From positions 1-64,000 of the forward strand of contig CAYRAG010000002.1 in NCBI GenBank assembly GCA_964422185.1: a DNA stretch of 64,000 bases, read 5' to 3'. The translations under genes and the position numbers were made by a program. The notes below the pieces were generated by a model, which did no database searches, was not told the DNA's origin, and was given only the letters and a program-made list of their open reading frames with translations. The stretch comes from CALXCT01 sp964422185. Its GTDB lineage: Bacteria; Bacillota; Clostridia; Oscillospirales; Oscillospiraceae. Shown piece by piece: positions 27,049 to 36,099 of this stretch (position 1 is its first letter; each line of letters opens with the position of its first letter).

Positions 27049-28935
27049 TCAGGACGCGCCGGGCGGGCGGCCCTGTTTCAGGCAGATCATGAGCACCGCG
27101 ATGTCCGCGGGAGACACCCCGGACACCCGGCTGGCCTGGCCCAGGTTCCGGGGCCGGATCCGGTCCAGCTTCTGGCGCGCCTCCAGCCGGAGCCCGGACA
27201 GGGACAGGTAGTCCAGATCCTCCGGCAGCGGCTGGGACTCCAGGCGCCGCATCTCCTCAATCTGCCGGTTCTGCCGCTCGATGTAGCCGGCGTACTTGAT
27301 GGAGATCTCCACCTCCTGCGCCGCGGCCGGCGGCAGCGCCGGCCGGTCCGGGTCGAAAGGGGCGAGATCCGCGTACCGGATCCGCGGGCGCCGCAGCAGA
27401 TCCGCCAGCCGGGCGCCGTCCCGGACAGAGGTCTCGCGGCGGGACGCCAGAAGATCGTCCAGCGCGGAGGAGGGCGGCACGCCGGTGTGCTCCAGACGGC
27501 GGATCTCCCGGGCCACCGCGTCGTATTTCGCGTTGACCGCCTCGTACTGCTCTCCCGGCACAAGACCCAGATCGTACCCGATGGGGGTGAGCCGTGCGTC
27601 CGCGTTGTCCTGGCGGTGGAGCAGCCGGTATTCCGTCCGGGAGGTCATCATGCGGTAGGGCTCGTTTGTGCCTTTCGTCACCAGGTCGTCGATCAGCACC
27701 CCGATGTACCCCTGATCCCGGCGGAGAATCATGGGCTGTGCGCCCCGCAGTTTCAGAGCGGCGTTGATCCCAGCCACCAGGCCCTGGGCCGCCGCCTCCT
27801 CGTAGCCGGAGGAGCCGTTGAACTGGCCCGCGCCGTACAGACCGGGGATCTTCTTGCACTCCAGCGTGGGCAGCAGCTGGGTGGGATCCGCGCAGTCGTA
27901 CTCGATGGCGTACGCGCACCGGGTCATCTCCGCGTGCTCCAGGCCGGGAACCGTGTGGAGCATCTCGATCTGCACCTCCTCCGGCAGGGAGGAGGAGAAG
28001 CCCTGGATATACAGCTCCTCGGTGTCCAGCCCCATGGGCTCGATGAAGAGCTGGTGGCGGGGCTTGTCCGGGAAGCGCACGATCTTGTCCTCGATGGACG
28101 GACAGTACCTGGGCCCGACGCCCTCAATGACCCCGGAGAACAGGGGGGAGCGGTCCAGATTGGCGCGGATCACCGCATGGGTGGCCCCGCAGGTATAGGT
28201 CAGCCAGCACACCGCCCGGTTCGGCGGCGGATCTTTCGTGGAGAACGAGAAGGCCAGGCCCTCCCCGTCCCCGCGCTGGATCTCCATTTTGGAAAAGTCC
28301 ACGCTGCGGGCGTTGACCCGGGGCGGCGTGCCCGTCTTGAACCGGCGGATCTCCAGCCCCAGGCGCAGCAGGGAGTCGGTCAGGGGGAGCGCGGCGGCCA
28401 GACCGTCCGGGCCGGAGCTGCGCACCACCTCGCCCACGATGGTCCGGCCGCCCAGATAGGTGCCGGTGGCCACCACCACGGCCCGGACGCGGTATACGGC
28501 CCCGGTGTGGGTGACCACGCCGGAGACGGCGCCGTGTTCCGTGAGGATCTCCACGACCTCCGCCTGCCGGACCCACAGGTTCTCCTGCAACTCCAGGGTG
28601 TGCTTCATCACTTTCTGGTACTCCCGCCGGTCCGCCTGCGCCCGGAGGGACCAGACGGCGGGGCCCTTGCCCCGGTTGAGCAGGCGGTACTGGATACACG
28701 CCCGGTCCGCGGCCTTTCCCATCTCGCCGCCCAGGGCGTCCAGCTCCCGGACCAGGTGTCCCTTGCCGGTGCCCCCGATGGCGGGATTGCAGGGCATGTT
28801 GCCCACCGAGTCCAGATTCACGGTGAAGCACACGGTCTTCTGCCCCATGCGGGCGGCGGCCAGGGCGGCCTCGATGCCGGCGTGCCCCGCGCCGATCACG
28901 GCGATGTCAAATTGTCCCGCGTCATAGCGTGTCAT
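27049..28935 (-). CDS. mnmG: tRNA uridine-34 5-carboxymethylaminomethyl modification enzyme
   Basis: This 628-residue FAD protein (GidA) works with MnmE to modify the wobble uridine of certain tRNAs. The FAD-binding IGAGHAGIEAAL loop is at the N-terminus. The conserved CNPAIGG segment and the C-terminal helical domain (VSGVSPADIAVLM) are present. The ATG at 28935 follows AGAAGGGAA and directly precedes the dinucleotide fold; an earlier in-frame start has no such support. Its usual partners mnmE and rsmG are not adjacent here. Confidence 0.95.
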   Translation of the reverse strand: MTRYDAGQFDIAVIGAGHAGIEAALAAARMGQKTVCFTVNLDSVGNMPCNPAIGGTGKGHLVRELDALGGEMGKAADRACIQYRLLNRGKGPAVWSLRAQADRREYQKVMKHTLELQENLWVRQAEVVEILTEHGAVSGVVTHTGAVYRVRAVVVATGTYLGGRTIVGEVVRSSGPDGLAAALPLTDSLLRLGLEIRRFKTGTPPRVNARSVDFSKMEIQRGDGEGLAFSFSTKDPPPNRAVCWLTYTCGATHAVIRANLDRSPLFSGVIEGVGPRYCPSIEDKIVRFPDKPRHQLFIEPMGLDTEELYIQGFSSSLPEEVQIEMLHTVPGLEHAEMTRCAYAIEYDCADPTQLLPTLECKKIPGLYGAGQFNGSSGYEEAAAQGLVAGINAALKLRGAQPMILRRDQGYIGVLIDDLVTKGTNEPYRMMTSRTEYRLLHRQDNADARLTPIGYDLGLVPGEQYEAVNAKYDAVAREIRRLEHTGVPPSSALDDLLASRRETSVRDGARLADLLRRPRIRYADLAPFDPDRPALPPAAAQEVEISIKYAGYIERQNRQIEEMRRLESQPLPEDLDYLSLSGLRLEARQKLDRIRPRNLGQASRVSGVSPADIAVLMICLKQGRPPGAS

Positions 28936-28991
28936 GGGGGAATTCCCTTCTTTTTCAGGTGGAGTGTACCGGCAGATTCCGCGCCGGGACA

Positions 28992-29020
28992 TTGTAAAAC
29001 GGACGGGGAGGGGATATAAT
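28992..29020 (+). promoter_or_regulatory. Sigma-A promoter of the first MATE gene
   Basis: TTGTAA, a 17-base spacer and a perfect TATAAT point right, 44 bases before the TTG start. Confidence 0.8.
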
Positions 29021-29063
29021 AGCTCCCGGGATAAGAACCTGTGCGGGAGAGGGGGAAGACGCG

Positions 29064-30506
29064 TTGCCCGGCAGAAAGACGACGGATAATACGGAACTGT
29101 TTACCACCACGCCGGTACCCAGAGCGGTTCTGGCGCTGGCGGTTCCCACGGTGATCAGCCAGCTCATCACCGTGGCGTACAACATGGCGGATACTTTCTT
29201 TGTGGGCCAGACCGGGGATCCGAACCAGGTGGCCGCCGCCACCATCGCCACACCGGCCTTTATCCTGCTGACCTCCCTGTGCAACCTGTTCGGGATCGGC
29301 GGGGCCAGCGTGATCTCCCGCGGCCTGGGCGCCGGCGACGCGGATCGGGTGCGGCACGCGTCCTCGTTCAGCGCGTGGGCGGCGTCCGCGGTGGCGCTGA
29401 CCTACGGGGTGCTGATTATCCTGTTCCGGCCGGTTATCCTGCCCCTGCTGGGCACGGACTCCGGCACCTATGCCTTTACCTCGGAATACCTGTTCTGGAC
29501 GACGGGGATCGGCGCCATCCCCACAGTGCTCAGCACCACGCTGGCGCATCTCATCCGGGCGGAGGGCTACTCCCGCCAGGCGGGCTTCGGGGTCGCCATG
29601 GGCGGCATCCTGAATATCTTTCTGGATCCGATCTTCATCTTTCTTCTGAACCTGCAGCTGCGGGGCGCGGCCATCGCCACCATGCTGTCCAACTGCGCGG
29701 CCATGGTCTATTTTCTGACCTGGTATTTCCGCAACCGGCACCGCCTGACCATCCGTCTGACGCCCAGGGAATTCCGCCTGCGGGGCGGCCTGGCGGCGGA
29801 GGTGTTCACGGTGGGGCTGCCGGGCTTTGTGATCTCCCTGCTGGCCACCGTCTCCAATGTGGCGCTCAACAACCTCATGGCGGGCTACTCCAACGCCGCG
29901 GTGGCCGGAATGGGCATCGCGAAGAAGCTGGACATGGCGGCGTTCGGCATCGCCCAGGGCATGGGCCAGGGCGTGCTGCCCCTGGTGGCGTACAACTACG
30001 CGTCCGGGAACCGGAAGCGGATGAAAAAGTCCATCAGCACCGCGCTTCTCATCAGCCTGGGCGTGTCCCTGACCGTCATGGTGCTGCTGCTCCTGTTCGC
30101 GGAGCCGGCGGTGCGCAGCTTTATTGACGACGCGGCCACCGTGTCGTACGGGGAGTATTTCGTCCAGGTCATCGCCGTGGCCGGCCCGCTGATGGCCCTG
30201 AACTATATGGTCATCACCATGTTCCAGGCCACGGGCCGGAGGCTGGTTCCGCTGATTCTGGCGCCGCTGCGCAAGGGCGGCGTGGATGTCCCCCTGATGC
30301 TGCTGTTCGGCGCCATCTGGGGCGTGCGCGGGATCCCGTGGGCCACCCCGGCCGCGGAGCTGGTGGGGGTCACCGTGGGACTGTGCCTGTTTATCCCCTA
30401 CTGGCGGAAGATCAGCGCACCGGGGACGGCCCATGAAGCGGATCCCCCGGACTCAGCCGGCGAGGGTGACCGTGGGCAGGTGGGGACGGTTGAACAGCCG
30501 GAATGA
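29064..30506 (+). CDS. MATE family multidrug exporter 1
   Basis: This 480-residue inner-membrane protein has about 12 hydrophobic segments in two related halves, with MATE-type sequence in the first helices (AVPTVISQLITVAYNMADT) and in the second half (GMGQGVLPLVAYNYASGN). Such proteins export drugs or metabolites against Na+ or H+. The TTG start follows GGGGGAAG. Its 3' end overlaps the convergent phosphoesterase gene by 54 bases. The substrate is unknown. Confidence 0.92.
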   Translation: MPGRKTTDNTELFTTTPVPRAVLALAVPTVISQLITVAYNMADTFFVGQTGDPNQVAAATIATPAFILLTSLCNLFGIGGASVISRGLGAGDADRVRHASSFSAWAASAVALTYGVLIILFRPVILPLLGTDSGTYAFTSEYLFWTTGIGAIPTVLSTTLAHLIRAEGYSRQAGFGVAMGGILNIFLDPIFIFLLNLQLRGAAIATMLSNCAAMVYFLTWYFRNRHRLTIRLTPREFRLRGGLAAEVFTVGLPGFVISLLATVSNVALNNLMAGYSNAAVAGMGIAKKLDMAAFGIAQGMGQGVLPLVAYNYASGNRKRMKKSISTALLISLGVSLTVMVLLLLFAEPAVRSFIDDAATVSYGEYFVQVIAVAGPLMALNYMVITMFQATGRRLVPLILAPLRKGGVDVPLMLLFGAIWGVRGIPWATPAAELVGVTVGLCLFIPYWRKISAPGTAHEADPPDSAGEGDRGQVGTVEQPE

Positions 30507-31310
30507 CGGGCCGGAGTTGCCCAGCCCCCGGGAGACAACCAGCTGGCCGTAACTGAGGGGATACAGCCCGGCGGTATGATCCGGGAACAGAGTGAGATTG
30601 GGGGAGATCAGCCCATCCGTGAACGGCAGGCGGATGGCACCGCCGTGGGCGTGTCCGCACAGCGTGAGATCCATCCGGGCCTGCGCGTACTGCTCATATT
30701 CCGTGTTCCGGTGGGCCAGCAGCAGGATGAACGGATCCCCCAGATCCGCACGGATCTCCCCGGCCAGCTCCGGCAGGGTCTTCTGATCGGCGTAGCCGTT
30801 GGGGTCGTCGATGCCCGCCAGAACCATCTGCTGGCCGTCTTTTTCCAGGGTGAGGTAAGCATTGCTCAGCACCGTGACGCCGCACCGGGCCATGGTGTCT
30901 TTTATCTCCCGCACCACGGAGGAGCCCATGGCCCACTCGTGGTTGCCGGTGACATAGTAGGTGGGCGCGATGGCGGCAAGGCCGCCGGCCAGGGCGGGCA
31001 GCACCTCCCGATCCGGGTGGTAGCAGTCCACCACATCCCCCACCACGGCGATGAGATCCGGGTCTGAGGCCTCCACCGCCTCCAGAATGCGGGACGGGAG
31101 CGGCCCCATCTGGCCGGCGTGGACATCCGCCACGATGGTGATCCGCGTGCCGCGAAACGCCTCCGGCAGACGGGAGTCCCGGACGGTGATCTCCTCCGGC
31201 TGAATGCCGGTCTGCTGCCACAGAAACAGCGCCACCAGCGCGGCAAGGATCACCAGGACAAGGGCCACTTTCCACACGGTTCCGCGCCGTCTGCCGCGTT
31301 GCTCCGCCAT
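30453..31310 (-). CDS. Membrane-anchored metallophosphoesterase
   Basis: This 285-residue calcineurin-like phosphoesterase has an N-terminal membrane helix (VALVLVILAALVALFL). The metal-site motifs appear in order as DVHAG, GDVVD, GNHEW, and GHAHGG near the C-terminus, so the catalytic part probably faces outside. It resembles the YkuE/YaeI group, some of which act on lipid phosphates; the substrate here is not known. The ATG at 31310 follows a GGGGGG-rich site and replaces a longer unsupported N-terminus. Its end overlaps the convergent MATE gene. Confidence 0.9.
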   Translation of the reverse strand: MAEQRGRRRGTVWKVALVLVILAALVALFLWQQTGIQPEEITVRDSRLPEAFRGTRITIVADVHAGQMGPLPSRILEAVEASDPDLIAVVGDVVDCYHPDREVLPALAGGLAAIAPTYYVTGNHEWAMGSSVVREIKDTMARCGVTVLSNAYLTLEKDGQQMVLAGIDDPNGYADQKTLPELAGEIRADLGDPFILLLAHRNTEYEQYAQARMDLTLCGHAHGGAIRLPFTDGLISPNLTLFPDHTAGLYPLSYGQLVVSRGLGNSGPSFRLFNRPHLPTVTLAG

Positions 31311-31335
31311 GGCGATCCCCCCTTTCCTCATGGCC

Positions 31336-31364
31336 AGTATAGCACGGCCGCCGCCGTATCGCAA
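31336..31364 (-). promoter_or_regulatory. Promoter of the phosphoesterase gene
   Basis: TTGCGA, a 17-base spacer and TATACT point left, 26 bases before the start codon. Confidence 0.7.
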
Positions 31365-31395
31365 GGGCGGGCGGCCCGGACAGGAGGCACGGCGT

Positions 31396-31863
31396 ATGGA
31401 GTACAGAAAACTGACCCCGGACGAAATTGACCGGTTCATCGAGATGCGCATCGCCCAGCTCGTCGAGGAGGGCTGGACGGAGGACACGGATCTGCGGCCC
31501 GCCCTGCGGGACTATTACCGGCGCCACATGGAGGACGGCACTTTTGTGTCCTGGCTGGCGGTGGACGGCGGGCGGATCGCGGGCACCAGCGGCATGTCCA
31601 TGGTGGAGAAGCCCCCCGGCTTTGACAACCCCACCGGCCGGCTGGGCATCGTGTCCAGCATGTTCGTCCGCCCGGACTGCCGGGGCCAGGGCATCGCGGG
31701 GAGACTGCTGGATCTGGTCATCGGGGAGGCCAGGGCGTTCGGGTGCGGCGCGGTGGAGGTCACCGCGTCCGATGCGGGCGTGGGCTTCTACACCGCGTAC
31801 GGCTTTGAGCCGTACGGCAACTACCGCCGGCTGACGCTGCGGAAGGCGGAAGATCCCGCCTGA
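31396..31863 (+). CDS. GNAT family N-acetyltransferase
   Basis: This 155-residue protein has the GNAT acetyl-CoA site: an SSMFVRPDCRGQGIAGRLL stretch (V-x-P-x-x-R-G-x-G) near residue 95 and a C-terminal GFYTAYGFEPYG. It would acetylate a small molecule or peptide amine. CAGGAGGC precedes the ATG at 31396; upstream in-frame codons overlap the divergent phosphoesterase and are not supported. It is followed by a MATE exporter and an alkylguanine transferase in the same direction. Confidence 0.88.
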   Translation: MEYRKLTPDEIDRFIEMRIAQLVEEGWTEDTDLRPALRDYYRRHMEDGTFVSWLAVDGGRIAGTSGMSMVEKPPGFDNPTGRLGIVSSMFVRPDCRGQGIAGRLLDLVIGEARAFGCGAVEVTASDAGVGFYTAYGFEPYGNYRRLTLRKAEDPA

Positions 31864-31927
31864 CCGCCCGCCGGGGGAAAACCGGCGCGGGGCGCCTGTT
31901 TTACTTTTTTTTGGAGGGAAGAGGAAC

Positions 31928-33301
31928 TTGGCTCGGAGAATCAATGACCTGGGCAGGGATCCGGTGGGGCCGCTGATGATGCGGCTGGCGCTGCCGGTGG
32001 TCACCGCCCAGCTGGTCAACGCGCTGTACAATATCGTGGACCGCATGTACATCGGCCACATCCCGGAGGTGGGCGATCTCGCCCTCACCGGCGTGGGGGT
32101 CACTTTCTCGGTGATTATGTTCATCACCGCCATGACCAGCCTGGTCTGTGTGGGCGGCGGCACCCGGGCGGCCATGCACATGGGGGAGGGCCGGCCGGAG
32201 CTGTCCGAGGAGATCCTGGGCAACTGCACCCTGCTGCTGGCCATCCTCTCCGTGGCCGCCGGTCTGATCTTCTTCGCCGCCCGGCGGCCCATGCTGCTGC
32301 TGTTCGGGGCGACGGAGGACACCATCGGCTACGCCGGGGACTATCTGGGCATCTACCTGTCCGGCACCCTGTTTGTGGCGATCTCCGTGGGCCTGAACAC
32401 CTTTATCTCCGCCCAGGGCTTCTCCATGTGGTCCATGGCCACCGTCCTCCTGGGGGCGGGGGTCAACATCGTGCTGGATCCCATTTTTATCTTCGCCCTG
32501 GACATGGGCGTGAAGGGCGCGGCGCTGGCGACCGTCATCGCCCAGCTCCTCTCCGCGGCGTGGGTGGTGCGCTTTCTCACGGGGAAGATCACCCGGCTGC
32601 GCCTGCGCCGGCGCTACCTGCGTCTGCGGTGGGAGATCCTCGCCCCGGTGCTGTCCATCGGCGCGGCCCCCTTTGTCATGCAGTCCACGGAGAGCATTCT
32701 GAATGTGGCGTTTAACGCCTCCCTGAAGGCGTTCGGCGGCAACATGGCGGTGGGCACCATGACCATCTCCGGCAGTGTGATGCAGCTGCTGGCCACCCTG
32801 TTTCAGGGCTTCGCCCAGGGCGCCACGCCCATCATCAGCTTCAACTACGGCGCGGGGAAGACCGACCGGGTGCGCCGGGCAGTCCGCCTGCTGGTGATCA
32901 TCTGCCTGTCCCTGTCCACGGGGATCTGGCTGCTGCTGGAGCTGTTTCCCCGGTTCTTCGTGCTCATCTTCAACAACGATCCCGCCCTGGTGGAGTACGC
33001 CGTCCAGGGCATCCGGATCTACGGCGCGGGCATGTTCGCCCTGGGCATGCAGCACGCGTGCCAGCAGTCCTTTGTCGCGCTGGGCCAGTCGAAGATCTCC
33101 ATGTTTCTGGCCCTGCTGCGCAAGTTCATTCTGCTCATCCCGCTGATTTTGATCCTGCCGCATTTCATGGACAACCAGGTTCTGGCGGTGTTCCTGGCCG
33201 AGCCGGTGTCCGACATCATCGCCTCGGTGATCACCGGCACATTGTTCTTCACCCGCCTGAACCGGATTTTGAAAAAGCGGGAGAGCATGTCCCATCTGTA
33301 A
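31928..33301 (+). CDS. MATE family multidrug exporter 2
   Basis: This 457-residue membrane protein has 12 predicted helices and MATE sequence features (PVVTAQLVNALYNIVDRMYIGH at the first helices, GFAQGATPIISFNYGAG in the second half). It is a distant paralogue of the MATE protein 1.4 kb upstream. The TTG start follows GGAGGGAAGAGG. The substrate is unknown. It lies between an acetyltransferase and an alkylguanine transferase, probably in one transcript. Confidence 0.92.
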   Translation: MARRINDLGRDPVGPLMMRLALPVVTAQLVNALYNIVDRMYIGHIPEVGDLALTGVGVTFSVIMFITAMTSLVCVGGGTRAAMHMGEGRPELSEEILGNCTLLLAILSVAAGLIFFAARRPMLLLFGATEDTIGYAGDYLGIYLSGTLFVAISVGLNTFISAQGFSMWSMATVLLGAGVNIVLDPIFIFALDMGVKGAALATVIAQLLSAAWVVRFLTGKITRLRLRRRYLRLRWEILAPVLSIGAAPFVMQSTESILNVAFNASLKAFGGNMAVGTMTISGSVMQLLATLFQGFAQGATPIISFNYGAGKTDRVRRAVRLLVIICLSLSTGIWLLLELFPRFFVLIFNNDPALVEYAVQGIRIYGAGMFALGMQHACQQSFVALGQSKISMFLALLRKFILLIPLILILPHFMDNQVLAVFLAEPVSDIIASVITGTLFFTRLNRILKKRESMSHL

Positions 33302-33332
33302 ATTCCGCTCTGCCGCGATCGGAGGAGATTTT

Positions 33333-33827
33333 ATGGATCTGATCCTGTTTGACACGCCGCTGGGCGAAATCGGCCTGGCGGAGGAGAACGGAGCGGTTGT
33401 CCGCCTGTATCTGCCGGGGATCGGCGTGCCCCGCATCGCGGTGCACGAGACGCCGCTGCTGGCGGAGGGCCGCCGGCAGCTGGAGGAGTACTTCGCCGGG
33501 CAGCGCCGGGAGTTCGATCTGCCTCTGGCACCGGAGGGCACCCCGTTCCAGAAAAAGTGCTGGGATGCCCTGGAGGAGATCCCGTACGGGACGGTTGCCA
33601 CTTACCGGGAGCAGGCGCAGCGTGTGGGCTGCCCCAAAGGGTTCCGGGCGGTGGGGATGGCGAATCACCGCAACCCCATCCCGATCCTCATCCCCTGCCA
33701 CAGAGTGGTGGGATCGGACGGCAGCCTGACCGGCTACGCCAGCGGCCTGGAGCACAAGCGCGTTCTGCTCGCCCTGGAGGGCGTGCCCATGACAGATCGC
33801 GGCCGGGTAAATCTGTCCCGGGCGTGA
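33333..33827 (+). CDS. ogt: Methylated-DNA-[protein]-cysteine S-methyltransferase
   Basis: This 164-residue suicide repair protein moves alkyl groups from O6-alkylguanine in DNA to its own Cys122 (PCHRV). The helix-turn-helix region before it (KKCWDALEEIPYGTVATY) and the C-terminal GYASGLEHKRVLLALEG are typical. AGGAGA precedes the ATG. It ends 15 bases before the assembly gap, so its downstream neighbour is unknown. Confidence 0.94.
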   Translation: MDLILFDTPLGEIGLAEENGAVVRLYLPGIGVPRIAVHETPLLAEGRRQLEEYFAGQRREFDLPLAPEGTPFQKKCWDALEEIPYGTVATYREQAQRVGCPKGFRAVGMANHRNPIPILIPCHRVVGSDGSLTGYASGLEHKRVLLALEGVPMTDRGRVNLSRA

Positions 33828-33842
33828 CAGCAGCCCTCCCCG

Positions 33843-33942
33843 NNNNNNNNNNNNNNNNNNNNNNNNNNNNNNNNNNNNNNNNNNNNNNNNNNNNNNNNNN
33901 NNNNNNNNNNNNNNNNNNNNNNNNNNNNNNNNNNNNNNNNNN
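33843..33942. other. Assembly gap (100 N)
   Basis: A run of exactly 100 N is the usual placeholder for a scaffold join of unknown size. Gene order across it is not proven. Confidence 0.99.
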
Positions 33943-33967
33943 AGATCCGGACGCCGGGGCGAAACCG

Positions 33968-35776
33968 TCAGGCGCAGAACCCGATCCTGGTTTCCGGCGC
34001 CCTGCCTTCGAGGACGGCGGGGCGGGAGAAATCCGCGGCGGTGAGGGTGAACCCCTGGCTGTCCGGTGCGCCGTCCGCGCCGTAGACCCTGGAGGCGTAG
34101 TCCAGAATGGCGCTCTCCACGAGATTCCGGCAGAAGCGCCCGTTGCCCGCGTCCGGCTGGCCGGCCGCGCAGGCGCACAGCGCGGAGACGGCGTCCATGG
34201 CGCCCCGGTCGAGGGAGAATCCCCGGCGGAGCGCCTCCCGCACGGCGATCTGAACCAGCTCGTCCGCGGAGTAGTCCGGGAAGCGGATGGAGAACGGCAC
34301 CCGGGATCTCAGGCCGGGGTTGCGCCGGAAGAACGAGCGCATCCGATCCGGGTATCCGGCGAAGATCACGACCGTCTCACCCCGGCAGTTCTCCATCTCC
34401 TGCACGATGGTGTTGATGGCCTCGTCGCCGAAAGTGCCGCTCCGGTCGTCCAGGAGGGAGTACGCTTCGTCGATGAAGAGCACCCTGCCTTTCGCACGGC
34501 GGAACGCGGCGCGGACTTTCCCGGCGGTCTGTCCCACATACTCCGCCACGAGATCCGCCCGGCCCACTTCCACCAGGTCGCCGCCGGGCAGAATGCCGAT
34601 CTCCCCGAGGATCCCGGCCAGAATGCGGGCGACCGTCGTCTTGGCGGTGCCGGGGTTGCCGGTGAACTCCATGTTCAGGGAGATGCCGGCGGTGTCCCGG
34701 CCGGCCTCCGCCATGGCCTGTTTCATCCGGGCAAACGCGGCGATCTTCCGCACCTGTTCCTTGACGGCTTCCAGCCCGACCAGTTCGTTCAGGGCACCCA
34801 GCCCGCCCGGCGCACGCTTCGGTACCGGCGCCGTCTCGCGCTCATACGCGGCGAGCTTCTCCCGAACCTCGTCCAGGCACTTCACGCTGAGTCCGCATTC
34901 CTGGAGGAGATCTTCGTCGCTCATGCCCTGAAGCTCCCGGATGCTGCGGATCCCCGAGCGGGCCAGGGCGTTGTAGACGCGCACACTCAGGTTGAGGTCG
35001 TCGATGGACGCGTCGGGATCCGGGGGGTCTTCTTCCGGCGCAGCGTCCCCGGCGCCGCCCTGGCCTGCGGACGCATCCCCGGCGCTGTTTTCATCCGAGG
35101 AATCCATGAGGGCGCGGAGCACCGCACGCATGGTGCTCAGAAACACGCCGTCCGGCAGGCAGCCGCACTGCGTATCCGCGCTCACTTCCGTCAGGACGAT
35201 GCGCGGAAAGGCGAGGGTGAGGGCGCTGCGTACCCGGAGGGAAACCCCCTCCGGCAGCGCCAGAAGGATCCTGCCGTGGCCCGGCGCACTTTCCGCACGG
35301 CCCGCGGCGAAAGTCACCGCGGCGCCCGCTTCCCGCAGCAGAGAGAGCAGACTGGACAGCAGCGAATCCCCGGGCTCCCAGTCGTCATCGTCATCATCCT
35401 GGCCTGCGCCGGATCCGTCCCCGGCCGTCCCCCGCGGGGCGACGAGGGCGTAGAGACGGCCCGGCGCGGCGCTCCGGGGTGCCTCCGGGGCCGCCGGCTC
35501 CATCCCGGCGCACGGCCGGAACATCCAGGCGATGTCCTCCGGCGTGACGCCGGCGTCCGGGCTGGACCAGACCAGCGCACGGACGGATTCGGGGGAGGAG
35601 AAGTCCGCCCGCAGGCCCAGCAGATCCCCGGCCGGGAGCAGGGCCGCGGACTGCAGGAACCGTTCGCAGGTCTCCAGGGCACGGCGGGTGGAGTGGTAGG
35701 CGTCATCCGCGGGACGGATGTGTAAGACCGCCCGGACCTGGGCGGAAGCGGGATTTACGGGGAAAAGAGCATTCAT
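33968..35776 (-). CDS. AAA+ ATPase (CbbX/SpoVK type) fused to an RNA polymerase alpha-CTD-like domain
   Basis: This protein of about 602 residues has an unassigned N-terminal half (with an acidic Asp run near 127-132), a helix-hairpin-helix domain that looks like the alpha subunit C-terminal domain (about 257-312; LNLSVRVYNAL, GIRSIRELQGMS, LDEVREKL), and a CbbX-like AAA+ domain. Walker A is GNPGTAKT at 373-380, with Ala where most relatives have Gly. Walker B is VLFIDEAYS at 432-440. CbbX and SpoVK proteins remodel protein complexes, and alpha-CTD binds DNA and proteins. I infer a chaperone that is targeted by, or acts on, transcription-related partners; the function is unknown. The ATG at 35776 follows GAGGCGCT. 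Confidence 0.85.
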   Translation of the reverse strand: MNALFPVNPASAQVRAVLHIRPADDAYHSTRRALETCERFLQSAALLPAGDLLGLRADFSSPESVRALVWSSPDAGVTPEDIAWMFRPCAGMEPAAPEAPRSAAPGRLYALVAPRGTAGDGSGAGQDDDDDDWEPGDSLLSSLLSLLREAGAAVTFAAGRAESAPGHGRILLALPEGVSLRVRSALTLAFPRIVLTEVSADTQCGCLPDGVFLSTMRAVLRALMDSSDENSAGDASAGQGGAGDAAPEEDPPDPDASIDDLNLSVRVYNALARSGIRSIRELQGMSDEDLLQECGLSVKCLDEVREKLAAYERETAPVPKRAPGGLGALNELVGLEAVKEQVRKIAAFARMKQAMAEAGRDTAGISLNMEFTGNPGTAKTTVARILAGILGEIGILPGGDLVEVGRADLVAEYVGQTAGKVRAAFRRAKGRVLFIDEAYSLLDDRSGTFGDEAINTIVQEMENCRGETVVIFAGYPDRMRSFFRRNPGLRSRVPFSIRFPDYSADELVQIAVREALRRGFSLDRGAMDAVSALCACAAGQPDAGNGRFCRNLVESAILDYASRVYGADGAPDSQGFTLTAADFSRPAVLEGRAPETRIGFCA

Positions 35777-35833
35777 GGGCAGCGCCTCGCTTTCTGTATC
35801 GTGTGGTGTGCGGCTTACGGTCAAAAGAGGATG

Positions 35834-35935
35834 TCACCGTATGGCGGCGCCCCGTCCGTCTTCAGCCGCGGCCGGCCGCTGCTGCCGAACTCTACGCCCC
35901 GGCAGCCGGGCGAAACGCGAAATGAGAAGTTTCAT
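35834..35935 (-). CDS. Possible small leader ORF (33 aa)
   Basis: A 33-codon frame starting MKLLISRFARLPGRR has a GGAGGTG site about 7 bases before its ATG. It lies between the leader hairpin and the AAA+ gene on the same strand. It is very basic with no recognised family. It may be a real small protein, a leader peptide, or chance. Confidence 0.3.
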   Translation of the reverse strand: MKLLISRFARLPGRRVRQQRPAAAEDGRGAAIR

Positions 35936-35960
35936 GGCGGGACACCTCCAAACGGGCAGC

Positions 35961-36063
35961 AAAAAAGCCGGTGCTTTGACAGAGACAAATGGGCAGACTC
36001 CTCCCACGGAGTTCCTCACTTATCCCCGTCAAAGCATCGGCTTTGAAATCGGGCTTCAATTGT
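35961..36063 (-). ncRNA. Structured leader or small RNA ending in a terminator hairpin
   Basis: On the minus strand, a transcript from the promoter at 36071-36099 would run about 100 bases. It ends in a 17-bp stem with one G-U pair (arms 36028-36044 and 35964-35980), closing on a 47-base loop that can itself fold, followed by TTTTTT. The loop includes GGGGATAAGTGAGG and ACTCC/GGAG pairings. This layout suits a riboswitch-type attenuator or a free small RNA upstream of the AAA+ gene. It does not match any family I can recall. Confidence 0.55.
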
Positions 36064-36070
36064 GAGGGGG

Positions 36071-36099
36071 ATTTTACACCGGGAAACCCGGGCTGTCAA
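36071..36099 (-). promoter_or_regulatory. Strong promoter of the leader RNA and AAA+ gene
   Basis: Perfect TTGACA, a 17-base spacer and TAAAAT. The rest of the gap up to 36293 is an AT-rich stretch in which no gene was supported. Confidence 0.85.

Noticed and set aside
35961..36063. T-box leader before the AAA+ gene
   Set aside because: It is too short, has no TGG-type T-box sequence, and the downstream gene is not a tRNA synthetase or amino-acid gene.
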